Assembly (NCBI RefSeq): GCF_040581415.1 | Contig: NZ_CP114014.1 | Location: 3,348,001-3,412,000, forward strand | Length of the DNA: 64,000 nt | Reading direction: 5' to 3' | From: Paraconexibacter sp040581415 | GTDB taxonomy: Bacteria; Actinomycetota; Thermoleophilia; Solirubrobacterales; Solirubrobacteraceae | In this document: piece by piece, positions 28,222-35,598 of the stretch | Numbering within the stretch: position 1 is the stretch's first letter | Layout of the letters: every line of letters starts with the position of its first letter | Notes under the pieces: generated by a model | What the model was told of the DNA's origin: nothing | What the model saw: only the letters and a program-made list of their open reading frames with translations | The model's database searches: none | Position numbers and translations under genes: made by a program

Positions 28222-28611
28222 TCAGTCGGCGGACGGCGGGGCGATGCCCGACGCCACCGCGGGCGGCAGGTCCAGCGTGATCCGCGGCACGTCGCCCCAC
28301 AGCTGCTCGAGCCGGTAGAACCCACGCGTGTCCGGCGTGAAGACATGCACGACGACGTCGAGGTAGTCGAGCAGGATCCACGTCGCCTCGCCCGTGCCCT
28401 CCACGCGGCGCGGCAGGATGCCGTGCTCCTTCTTCATGCCCTCGTTAATCCCGTCGTGGATCGCCTTCACCTGGCGGTCGGTGTTCCCGGAGCAGATCAG
28501 GAAGACATCGGTGTAGCCCGCGACCCCGCGGAGGTCCAGCGCGATGGGCTCGATCGCCTTCTTGTCGGCGGCAAATCCGGCGATCGCCTGGGTGAGTTCC
28601 TCGGGGTTCAT
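28222..28611 (-). CDS. rsfS: Ribosome silencing factor RsfS
   Basis: 129 aa. RsfS binds ribosomal protein uL14 on the 50S subunit and prevents subunit joining when nutrients are limiting. Family marks: PIALDLRGVAGYTDVFLICSGNTDRQVKAI and ATWILLDYLDVVVHVFTPDTRGFYRLEQLWGD. The ATG overlaps the nadD stop as ATGA (28608-28611). The nadD-rsfS pairing is widespread in bacteria. A C-terminal tail of about 20 residues (PAVASGIAPPSAD) goes beyond the conserved domain. Confidence 0.96.
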   Translation of the reverse strand: MNPEELTQAIAGFAADKKAIEPIALDLRGVAGYTDVFLICSGNTDRQVKAIHDGINEGMKKEHGILPRRVEGTGEATWILLDYLDVVVHVFTPDTRGFYRLEQLWGDVPRITLDLPPAVASGIAPPSAD

Positions 28612-29216
28612 CGCTGAGGACGGTACAGGCCGTGGCCGTCGACGTACTCCGCGACCGTGGCGGGGACGAGGTAGCGGACGCTGAGACCGGCCGCGGCACG
28701 GCGCCGGATCAGCGAGCTCGAGAGGTCCATCCGGGCGACGTCGAAGAACCGCACGCGCGTCCCGTCGGGGTCCAGCGGCGCGAGCCGCGCGAGGATGTCC
28801 TCCCGGCCGATGCCCTGGCGCTCGGCCACGCCCAGGCTCGCCAGCGCGAGGATCTGCTCCGGCTCGCGCCAGGTGGGCAGCGAGTGGGCCATGTCGCCGC
28901 CGACGAGGAACGTGAGCTCGTCCCCCGGCTGCGCGGCGGCCAGCGCCCGCAGCGTGTCGGCGGTGTAGGACGGGCCGTCGTGGTCGATCTCCCACGTGGA
29001 GACCTCGAAGCGGCTGTCGCCGGCGACCGCCATGCGGCAGAGCTCGGCGCGGACCGCCGGCCCCGGGTCGGCGTGCAGCTCCTTGTGGGGCGGCGTGTTG
29101 ACCGGCATCAGGACGACGCGGTCGAGCCCCAGCTGGTCGTGCGCCTCCTGGGCGAGGATCAGGTGCCCGACGTGCGGCGGGTTGAACGTCCCGCCGAGGA
29201 TGCCGATCCGTGCCAC
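28608..29216 (-). CDS. nadD: Nicotinate-nucleotide adenylyltransferase
   Basis: 202 aa. Makes deamido-NAD from nicotinate mononucleotide and ATP in NAD biosynthesis. The nucleotidyltransferase signature GGTFNPPHVGHL starts at about residue 7 and the second motif (ISxTxxR type) appears as LSSSLIRRR near 170. GTG at 29216 (VARIGILGG) is the start consistent with the family. It lies 13 nt from the proA stop; a TAACGT hexamer built on that stop codon could give an extra internal promoter. Confidence 0.95.
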   Translation of the reverse strand: MARIGILGGTFNPPHVGHLILAQEAHDQLGLDRVVLMPVNTPPHKELHADPGPAVRAELCRMAVAGDSRFEVSTWEIDHDGPSYTADTLRALAAAQPGDELTFLVGGDMAHSLPTWREPEQILALASLGVAERQGIGREDILARLAPLDPDGTRVRFFDVARMDLSSSLIRRRAAAGLSVRYLVPATVAEYVDGHGLYRPQR

Positions 29217-29229
29217 GGCGCCGCCTACG

Positions 29230-30501
29230 TTACGGACGCACGTGGCCGTCGCCGCGCACGACGTACTTCGTCGTGCAGAGCTCGCGCAGCCCGATCGGCC
29301 CACGGGCGTGGAGCTTCTGCGTCGAGTTCCCGATCTCGGCGCCCATGCCGAACTCGCCGCCGTCGGTGAAGCGGGTGGACGCGTTGACGTAGACGCAGGC
29401 CGCGTCGACGCTGCGCTCGAACGCTCGCGCAGCCGCTACGTCGTTGGTGACGATCGCCTCCGAGTGACCGGAGCCGTGACGGTTGACGTGGGCGATCGCC
29501 TCGTCCACGGAGTCGACGATCCCGACGGCGAGCGTCAGCGCCAGGAACTCGGTGTCCCAGTCCTCGGCGGTGGCGTCGACCAGGCCGTCGGTGTCGGCGC
29601 CGACCAGCGCACGGGTGCGGCCGTCGACCCGCAGCTCGACCCCGGCCTCGCGCAGCGCGTCGATCGCGCGCGGCACGAACGCCGGCGCGATCGCCGCGTG
29701 GACGAGCAGCGTCTCGGCGGCGTTGCAGACCCCGGGGCGCTGCACCTTGGAGTTGAGCGTGATCGCGAGCGCGGCGTCGAGGCCCGCGGACGCATCCACG
29801 TAGACGTGGCAGTTGCCGGACGCGGCGAAGATCACGGGGACGGTGGCGACGCCCTTCAGCGCGTTCTTCAGGCCCTCGCCGCCGCGCGGGATGATCAGGT
29901 CGACGACGCCGGTCTGCGTGGCCAGCTCCGCGAGCTCCTCGCGGCCACCGCCGGCGACCAGGGAGATGGCGCCTTCGGGGACGCCGGCGGCCGTGGCGGC
30001 GTCGGCGGCGATCCCTGCCAGCACGGCGTTCGAGTGCGCGGCCGACGAGGACCCGCGCAGCACGATCGCGTTGCCGGACTTCAGGCACAGCGCGGCGGCG
30101 TCGATCGTGACGTTCGGACGGGCCTCGTAGACGACGGCGACGACGCCGAGCGGGACGCGGACCTTGGTCAGGTCCAGGCCGTTCGGCAGGCGCTCGCCGC
30201 CGACGATCTCGCCGACGGGGTCGGCCAGCGCCGCGATGTCGCGGACCTGTGCCGCGATGGCGGCGATGCGGTCCCCGGTCAGCAGCAGCCGGTCGAGCAG
30301 CGCGCTGGAGAGATCGGCCTGCTCCCCGGCCTCCATGTCGCGCGCGTTGGCCTCGAGGATCTCCGGCGTGCGGCTGACGAGCGCGTCCGCGATCGCGTGC
30401 AGCGCGCCGTCCTTGACCGTCGCCGGCACCGACTGCAGCGCGCGGGCGGCGGACTGCGCCTGCAGGCAGATGTCCGTGACGGAGGCAGCGGTCGTGGCCA
30501 T
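29230..30501 (-). CDS. proA: Gamma-glutamyl phosphate reductase
   Basis: 423 aa. NADPH-dependent second step of proline synthesis, glutamyl phosphate to glutamate semialdehyde. Aldehyde dehydrogenase-fold motifs: VVYEARPNVTIDAA, LRGSSSAAHSN, IPRGGEGLKN and the catalytic cysteine in QRPGVCNAAETLLVH. ATG at 30501 is chosen over an upstream in-frame alternative because a TACTCT -10 (30508-30513) ends 6 nt before it. It lies 19 nt downstream of a 100-aa gene of unknown function that separates it from proB. Confidence 0.97.
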   Translation of the reverse strand: MATTAASVTDICLQAQSAARALQSVPATVKDGALHAIADALVSRTPEILEANARDMEAGEQADLSSALLDRLLLTGDRIAAIAAQVRDIAALADPVGEIVGGERLPNGLDLTKVRVPLGVVAVVYEARPNVTIDAAALCLKSGNAIVLRGSSSAAHSNAVLAGIAADAATAAGVPEGAISLVAGGGREELAELATQTGVVDLIIPRGGEGLKNALKGVATVPVIFAASGNCHVYVDASAGLDAALAITLNSKVQRPGVCNAAETLLVHAAIAPAFVPRAIDALREAGVELRVDGRTRALVGADTDGLVDATAEDWDTEFLALTLAVGIVDSVDEAIAHVNRHGSGHSEAIVTNDVAAARAFERSVDAACVYVNASTRFTDGGEFGMGAEIGNSTQKLHARGPIGLRELCTTKYVVRGDGHVRP

Positions 30502-30520
30502 CTGCAGAGAGTACCGGCGA

Positions 30521-30823
30521 CTAGTCTCCCGCACCCTCCATCGCCCGGCGCAGCGCGCGCAGCTCGTCCACGTGCAGCGTCGCCGGGGCCGGGACGGCGG
30601 TCAGTCCGGCGCGCTCCGCATCTTCGAGCGCGGAGTTGAACGCCTGCACCGCGGGCAGCTCGTCGGAGCTGCGGTACTCGCGGGAGACGTCGCCGGCCAC
30701 CGCCACCACGTACTCCTCGCCCGTCCAGGTCAGCACGACGCGCCGCGCGCGGCCCGCGCCGCCGGCCGACCGCGCCCCACGCGGGATCAGGAGCGGGGAG
30801 CGCATGAGCTGGATGGGAGTCAC
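30521..30823 (-). CDS. 100-aa protein of unknown function between proB and proA
   Basis: 100 aa, GTG start overlapping the proB stop as GTGA (30820-30823), so translation is coupled to proB. Basic N-terminus (RSPLLIPRGARSAGGAGRARR), a beta-like stretch (VVLTWTGEEYVVAVAGDVSREYRSS), then an amphipathic C-terminal helix (LHVDELRALRRAMEGAGD). I do not recognise the family. Its position inside the proline pathway operon suggests a linked regulatory or accessory role, but nothing in the sequence shows that. Confidence 0.7.
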   Translation of the reverse strand: MTPIQLMRSPLLIPRGARSAGGAGRARRVVLTWTGEEYVVAVAGDVSREYRSSDELPAVQAFNSALEDAERAGLTAVPAPATLHVDELRALRRAMEGAGD

Positions 30824-31911
30824 GAGAGGACGAAGTAGTCCCGGTGGACGGCCTCGTCGGACGCCCGGGGAAGGACCTCGCGCACCTGCGCGCTCTTGAG
30901 GCCGACGACCTGCCGCAGCTCGTCCGCGGTGTAGCTCGAGATCCCCTTGCCGATGACGCGGGCGCCCTCGGAGACCTGGACCGCGTCGCCGGCGTCGAAG
31001 CTGCCGCTGACGTCCGTGATGCCGACCGGCAGCAGCGAGGTGCCCAGGTCGCGGAGAGCGCGGGCGGCCCCGGCGTCCACGACGATCGTCCCGCGCGTGG
31101 GCTTGGCGTACTTCAGCCAGAGCTTGAACGACGAATGGCGGGCCTCCGCAGGGGCGAACCGCGTCCCTTCCTGCTCGCCGGCGAGCACCGCGTCGAGCGC
31201 ACCCGGCCGGACGCCGTTGGCCACGACCGTGACGATCCCGGCGGCGCTCGCCATCTCGGCGGCCACCACCTTCGAGCGCATCCCGCCGCTGCCCAGGGGC
31301 GACGTCGAATGGCCGATGTCGAGGGCGCTCAGGCCGTCGAAGTCGGTGACCTCGCGGACGATCTCCGCGCCGGCGTTCAGGCGCGGGTCGGCGGTGTAGA
31401 GGCCGTCGATGTCGGTGAGCAGGACCAGCCGCTCGGCGCCGATCAGCACCGCGACCTGGGCGGCCAGGAAGTCGTTGTCGCCGAAGGAGATCTCGTCCGT
31501 CGTCGTCGTGTCGTTCTCGTTGATGACCGGGACGACGCCCCAGGTCAGCACCCGTTCGAGCGTGGCGCGCGCGTTGAGGTAGTGCGTGCGGGCCATCAGG
31601 TCGAAGAAGGTCAGCAACACCTGCGCGCTCTTGACCTCGTGCGCGGCGAGCTGCTCGTCCCAGACCCGGAACAGCTTCCCCTGGCCGACCGCGCTCGCGG
31701 CCTGCAGGTCCTCGATGACGGACGTGCGCCCGGTCCGGCCCATCACGCCCATGCCGTGCGCGATCGCCCCGGACGACACGATGACGACGTCGTCCCCCAG
31801 CGCCCGGCGCGCGGCGACCGCGGCGCAGACCTGGCCGATCACGTCCACGCGCGGCTCACCCGTCCGCTCGACGACGGTGCTCGACCCCAGCTTGATGACG
31901 ACGCGCCCCAC
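30820..31911 (-). CDS. proB: Glutamate 5-kinase with PUA domain
   Basis: 363 aa. Phosphorylates glutamate in the first step of proline synthesis. The amino-acid kinase domain shows VVIKLGSSTVV at the start, VSSGAIAHG, NENDTTTTDEISFGDNDFLAA and GSGGMRSKVVAAE; the C-terminal PUA domain covers about 280-355 (GTIVVDAGAARALRDLG to VIGKGISSYTADEL). GTG at 31911 is supported by the conserved N-terminus and sits 4 nt after the obg stop, so it is in the obg operon. Feedback inhibition by proline is a family trait. Confidence 0.96.
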   Translation of the reverse strand: MGRVVIKLGSSTVVERTGEPRVDVIGQVCAAVAARRALGDDVVIVSSGAIAHGMGVMGRTGRTSVIEDLQAASAVGQGKLFRVWDEQLAAHEVKSAQVLLTFFDLMARTHYLNARATLERVLTWGVVPVINENDTTTTDEISFGDNDFLAAQVAVLIGAERLVLLTDIDGLYTADPRLNAGAEIVREVTDFDGLSALDIGHSTSPLGSGGMRSKVVAAEMASAAGIVTVVANGVRPGALDAVLAGEQEGTRFAPAEARHSSFKLWLKYAKPTRGTIVVDAGAARALRDLGTSLLPVGITDVSGSFDAGDAVQVSEGARVIGKGISSYTADELRQVVGLKSAQVREVLPRASDEAVHRDYFVLS

Positions 31912-31915
31912 GACG

Positions 31916-33283
31916 TCAGGACGCGTCGAGCTCGAAGACGATGCCCGCGATCTCCACGTCGTCGCCCGGCTGGAAGCCCGCATCGTCGAGGGCCCGCAGC
32001 ACGCCCATCTTGCTCAGGCGATGCTCGACGTGGGCCATCGCGTCCTCGTTCTCGACGTCGTGGCGGGCGATGAGCCGCTCGACCTCGGGTCCGACGACCC
32101 GCCAGACGCCCTCCTCGTCCAGCGGCTCGACCTCCCAGCCCTTGCGCGAGCGGGGCGTGTAGGTCTGGTGGGCGGGCAGGTCGTCGAGCTCGCTGCCCGT
32201 CAGCTTGTCGCCCGCTGCCGCGATCCCCGCGGCCTCGCCGGCGGCCAGCAGCGGAACGCGCCGGAAGAGGGCGAGCGTCAGCTCGTCGAGGCCGAGCCCC
32301 GTCGCCGCGGACGTCACCAGCACGGGCGTGGCCGCGAACGGGTCGTCCGGCTCCCACTCCTCGCGCGGCGGGACCTCGGCGTCGAACCGCGCCTGCCAGC
32401 GGGCGCGGGCCTCCTCGGCCTTCTCGTCGCTGACGAGGTCCGCCTTCGACAACACCATGATCCGCGGCAGGCCCGCCAGGCGCGGGTCGTGCAGCTCGAG
32501 CTCGCGCTCGATGGTCGTGTAGTTCTCCTCGGGGTCGCTGCCATCGAGGGGCTCGAGGTCCAGGACGTGCACGAGCAGGCGGGTGCGCTCGACGTGGGCG
32601 AGAAAGTCGTGCCCGAGCCCGTGGCCCTCCGACGCCCCCTCAATCAGCCCGGGGATGTCGGCGAGGATCAGCTGGCGCTCGGCGCCGTCGAGCGTGCCGA
32701 GAACCGGCTCGAGGGTGGTGAACGGGTAGCCGGCGATCTTGGGCGCGGCGCGTGTGAGGCGCGAGAGCAGCGAGGACTTGCCGGCGTTCGGGACGCCGAC
32801 CAGGCCGACGTCCGCGAGCAGCTTGAGGCGCAGGTCGATCCAGCCCTCCTCGCCGTCGATGCCCCGCTCGGCGAACCGCGGCGCCTGGCGGGTCGAGGAC
32901 ACGAAACAGCGGTTCCCGCGGCCGCCCGAGCCGCCGCGCGCGACGACCACCTTGCGGCCCGGGACGATCAGGTCATGGGTGGTGCCGTCCAGGTCGACGA
33001 TCTCCGTCCCGGGCGGGACCCGCACGATCAGCGTCTCGCCGCTCGCGCCGTGCCGCTGGGCACCCTGCCCGTGCCGGCCGCGCGTCGCCTTGTAGTGCGC
33101 CCGGCGCTTGAAGGACTGCAGGTCGCGGACCGAGTCGTCGCAGACCAGGACGACGTCGGCACCGTGGCCGCCGTCGCCGCCGTCGGGCCCGCCCATCGGG
33201 ACGTGCGCCTCACGGCGGAAGGACATGCAGCCGTCGCCGCCGCCACCGCCCTGCACGAAGATCCTGGCCTTGTCGTAGAGCAT
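31916..33283 (-). CDS. obg: Obg/CgtA GTPase, ribosome assembly
   Basis: 455 aa. Glycine-rich Obg fold at 1-158 (VQGGGGGDGCMSFRREAHVPMGGPDGGDGGHG, ARGGSGGRGN), G domain with GVPNAGKSSLLS, DIPGLIEGA, LSKADLVS and TSAATGLG, and an OCT-type C-terminal domain (VEPLDEEGVWRVVGPEVERL, GDDVEIAGIVFELD). It acts in late 50S assembly and the stringent response. ATG at 33283 has a GGAG 8 nt upstream, one of the clear Shine-Dalgarno sites here. rplU-rpmA, which usually sit directly upstream, are about 1.7 kb away behind an inserted block. Confidence 0.97.
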   Translation of the reverse strand: MLYDKARIFVQGGGGGDGCMSFRREAHVPMGGPDGGDGGHGADVVLVCDDSVRDLQSFKRRAHYKATRGRHGQGAQRHGASGETLIVRVPPGTEIVDLDGTTHDLIVPGRKVVVARGGSGGRGNRCFVSSTRQAPRFAERGIDGEEGWIDLRLKLLADVGLVGVPNAGKSSLLSRLTRAAPKIAGYPFTTLEPVLGTLDGAERQLILADIPGLIEGASEGHGLGHDFLAHVERTRLLVHVLDLEPLDGSDPEENYTTIERELELHDPRLAGLPRIMVLSKADLVSDEKAEEARARWQARFDAEVPPREEWEPDDPFAATPVLVTSAATGLGLDELTLALFRRVPLLAAGEAAGIAAAGDKLTGSELDDLPAHQTYTPRSRKGWEVEPLDEEGVWRVVGPEVERLIARHDVENEDAMAHVEHRLSKMGVLRALDDAGFQPGDDVEIAGIVFELDAS

Positions 33284-33327
33284 TGCTGCACTCCATGGTG
33301 GCAGGCGAACGGTCGAAACCGGCGTCG

Positions 33328-33337
33328 GGGCTAGGCT
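33328..33337. promoter_or_regulatory. Possible shared -10 elements, obg / SDR
   Basis: Within GGGCTAGGCT, TAGGCT reads rightward (33332-33337) and ends 6 nt before the SDR ATG at 33344; TAGCCC reads leftward (33328-33333) toward obg and shares the TA. The leftward element is weaker and would give obg a leader of about 38 nt that carries its GGAG. Confidence 0.45.
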
Positions 33338-33343
33338 GACCGC

Positions 33344-34042
33344 ATGTCCGACACCCCGCAGAAGGTCTTCCTCATCACCGGCGCCAGCACCGGGATCGGC
33401 GCCGCGACGGCCCGCCACGCCGTCGACGCCGGCTACCGCGTCGTCCTGGCGTCCCGGTCCACCGACAAGCTCGAGGCGCTCGCCGCGGAGCTCGGCGGCG
33501 ACGAGCACGCGCTCGCCGTGGCCTGCGACGTCACCGAGTGGGACCAGGTCGAGGCACTGGTGGCGAAGACGATCGACGCCTACGGCCGCCTCGACGTCGC
33601 GTTCGGCAACGCCGGCTTCGGTGCCTCACGCGGGTTCCTCAAGGAATCGCCCGAGCACTGGAAGTCGATGGTCCTGACCAACGTCTACGGCGCCGCGCTC
33701 ACGATCCGGGCGACGATCCCGCACCTGAAGGAGACGAAGGGCCACCTGCTCCTGACCGGCTCGGTGGCGGGCCGGCGGGCGCTCGAGGGGTCGCTGTACT
33801 CGGCGACGAAGTGGGCCATCACCGCGATGGGCGAGTCGGCGCGGCTCGAGCTGAACGACACCGGCGTCCGCGTGACGGTCATCGAGCCGGGCATGGTCGA
33901 CACGCCGTTCTTCGACAACGGCGCCGGGGACGGGGCCCTCAAGCCGGACGACATCGCGAACGCCGTGATGTACGCAGTCGGCCAGCCGCCGCACGTGGAC
34001 GTCAACGAGATCCTGGTGCGCCCGGTGTCCCAGGGCACCTGA
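33344..34042 (+). CDS. SDR-family oxidoreductase
   Basis: 232 aa classical SDR: TGASTGIG (about 12-19), NAG (about 90), Ser in LTGSVAG, YSATK (about 150) and IEPGMVDTPFF after it. Substrate unknown. It is the only plus-strand gene between rplU-rpmA and obg, and its transcription runs against the flanking leftward block. A leaderless start is predicted from TAGGCT 6 nt upstream. The protein ends about 60 bp before the convergent cupredoxin gene. Confidence 0.9.
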   Translation: MSDTPQKVFLITGASTGIGAATARHAVDAGYRVVLASRSTDKLEALAAELGGDEHALAVACDVTEWDQVEALVAKTIDAYGRLDVAFGNAGFGASRGFLKESPEHWKSMVLTNVYGAALTIRATIPHLKETKGHLLLTGSVAGRRALEGSLYSATKWAITAMGESARLELNDTGVRVTVIEPGMVDTPFFDNGAGDGALKPDDIANAVMYAVGQPPHVDVNEILVRPVSQGT

Positions 34043-34052
34043 CCCGACCCGA

Positions 34053-34071
34053 CCCGACCGGCCCGGTCGGG
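34053..34071. terminator. Hairpin between convergent SDR and cupredoxin genes
   Basis: CCCGACCG (34053-34060) pairs with CGGTCGGG (34064-34071) around a 3-nt loop, inside a run of CCCGA/GGGCC repeats. It probably serves both converging genes. No T-tract. Confidence 0.55.
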
Positions 34072-34102
34072 CCGGGCCGGGCCGACCCTGCGGCGCGGCG
34101 GC

Positions 34103-34531
34103 TCAGCCGGCGACGACCGTGATCGTCCCCTGCATCGAGGCCGCGTGGAACGTGCACAGGTAGGGGTAGGTGCCCGGCTTGGTCGGCGTGAAGCTGTCGG
34201 TCTCGCCCTTGTCGAAGTCCTTGGACGTGAACTTCTCCGGCGCGCCTTCCTTCGTCACGACGTTGTGACGGGTGGCGTCGGCGTTCGTCCAGGTGAGCTT
34301 GGTCCCGGCCTTCACGGTGACCTTCTCCGGGATGATCTCGTAGTCCTTGTAGGCGATCGTGACGTCGCCGCTCTGCGCGGGCGCCGCGTCCGCCGGGGTC
34401 GACGTCGCCGCGGCGGCCGGAGTCGAGGTCGACCCGGAGCCCGAGTCGTCGTCGGATCCGCAGCCGGCCAGCACCACGAGGCTGGTGAGCGAGACGGCGA
34501 GAAGGGTGCGCGGCGCAGCGAGGAAGGACAT
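34103..34531 (-). CDS. Cupredoxin (plastocyanin-like) lipoprotein
   Basis: 142 aa. Lipoprotein signal with lipobox LVVLAGC (Cys at about residue 24), then a Ser/Thr/Ala/Pro linker of about 35 residues and a single cupredoxin domain. Type I copper ligands are all visible: His in ATRHNV, Cys in YPYLC, His in TFHAAS and Met in SMQG, so it can bind copper and carry electrons at the outer membrane face. Partner unknown. ATG at 34531 is the only start that gives a proper lipoprotein signal. Confidence 0.9.
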   Translation of the reverse strand: MSFLAAPRTLLAVSLTSLVVLAGCGSDDDSGSGSTSTPAAAATSTPADAAPAQSGDVTIAYKDYEIIPEKVTVKAGTKLTWTNADATRHNVVTKEGAPEKFTSKDFDKGETDSFTPTKPGTYPYLCTFHAASMQGTITVVAG

Positions 34532-34592
34532 GCACCCACTTTCGGGCGCGCCGCCCGAGCGGATCATCGGCCGCCGCGCGGGCGGGCCGGCG

Positions 34593-34997
34593 TCAGGCGT
34601 CTTCGGCCGGCGGCGCGGTGCGCTTCAGCACGCCGGCGATGGCGACGCTGGCGACGACCGTGCCGCCCGCGAGGGCGACCGTGCCGGCGACGCCGCTGGA
34701 CGGCAGCTCATCGCGCGCCTTGAGCGTCGCGACGAGATCGACCGCATCGTTGATCGCGCAGGTCGCGACCCAGCGGGGCCCGATCTGCGGGTGCGCGACC
34801 GTGTGCAGCGTCATCGCGCCCAGCATGAGGTCGCGGATGCCGAGCGCGCGGACCGCGACCTGGGTCCCTGCAGTGGCCGCCGATCCGCCGAGCCAGCGGC
34901 GGGTGGTCGCTTCCGGCTTGGCGACGAGCGCGATCCCGAACAGCACACGGCCGGCGGCGATGAGCCGGCCGGCCAGCAGTGCCTGGGATCGCGACAC
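34593..34997 (-). CDS. Membrane protein of unknown function, 134 aa
   Basis: 134 aa with about three hydrophobic segments (LIAAGRVLFGIALVA, VAVRALGIRDLMLGAMTL, GVAGTVALAGGTVVASVAIAGVL) and a short acidic tail (APPAEDA). A GIRD motif and the overall layout resemble small actinobacterial DUF4267-like membrane proteins, a tentative likeness. GTG start at 34997, 8 nt after the rpmA stop, so it is probably transcribed with rplU-rpmA. Confidence 0.72.
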   Translation of the reverse strand: MSRSQALLAGRLIAAGRVLFGIALVAKPEATTRRWLGGSAATAGTQVAVRALGIRDLMLGAMTLHTVAHPQIGPRWVATCAINDAVDLVATLKARDELPSSGVAGTVALAGGTVVASVAIAGVLKRTAPPAEDA

Positions 34998-35005
34998 GGG
35001 CGGTG

Positions 35006-35266
35006 CTACTCGGCCGCGGCGGGGATGACGCTCACGACGCGGCCACGGCGGCCCTCGGTGAACGACAGGGTGCCCTCGGCCTTGACGTACAGCGTGTCGT
35101 CCTTGCCGATGCCGACGCCGGCGCCGGGCTTGAAGACGGTGCCGCGCTGGCGGACGATGATCTCGCCGCCGGTGACGATCTCGCCGGCGAACTTCTTCAC
35201 GCCGAGGCGCTGCGCGTTGGAGTCACGACCGTTGCGTGAGGAGCCGAGGCCCTTCTTATGTGCCAT
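35006..35266 (-). CDS. rpmA: 50S ribosomal protein L27
   Basis: 86 aa bL27, whose N-terminal tail reaches the peptidyl transferase centre. Starts MAHKKGLGSSRNGRDSNAQRLG and contains GEIVTGGEIIVRQRGTVFKPG. The N-terminus lacks the extra leader that is cleaved in Firmicutes. It lies 5 nt from rplU in the same operon. Confidence 0.98.
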   Translation of the reverse strand: MAHKKGLGSSRNGRDSNAQRLGVKKFAGEIVTGGEIIVRQRGTVFKPGAGVGIGKDDTLYVKAEGTLSFTEGRRGRVVSVIPAAAE

Positions 35267-35271
35267 GTCTC

Positions 35272-35589
35272 TTAGCTCCCAGCGGTGATGGTGGTGATCT
35301 CGATGCGGGTCAGCTCCTGGCGATGACCCGTCTTGCGCTTGTAGCCGCGCTTGGGCTTGAACTTGAAGACGGTGAGCTTCGGGCCGCGGAGGTGCTCGAC
35401 CACGGTCGCGCCGACCTTCACGTTGCCCAGGCCGGCCTTGTCGAAAACGGGCGTGTCGCCGTCCCCTCCGTAGAACAGCGGCTCCAGGTCGAGGGTGCCG
35501 CCGGCTTCCACAGCGAGCCGCTCGACCAGGAGCTTCTGCCCCTGCTCGACGCGGTACTGCTTGCCACCGGTCTTGACGATCGCGTACAT
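35272..35589 (-). CDS. rplU: 50S ribosomal protein L21
   Basis: 105 aa bL21, starting MYAIVKTGGKQYRVEQGQKL and ending in KYRRKTGHRQ-type residues (KRGYKRKTGHRQELTRIEI). It follows the RNase E/G gene by 9 nt and precedes rpmA by 5 nt. rne-rplU-rpmA is a widely conserved order. Confidence 0.98.
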   Translation of the reverse strand: MYAIVKTGGKQYRVEQGQKLLVERLAVEAGGTLDLEPLFYGGDGDTPVFDKAGLGNVKVGATVVEHLRGPKLTVFKFKPKRGYKRKTGHRQELTRIEITTITAGS

Positions 35590-35598
35590 AAGGTCTGC

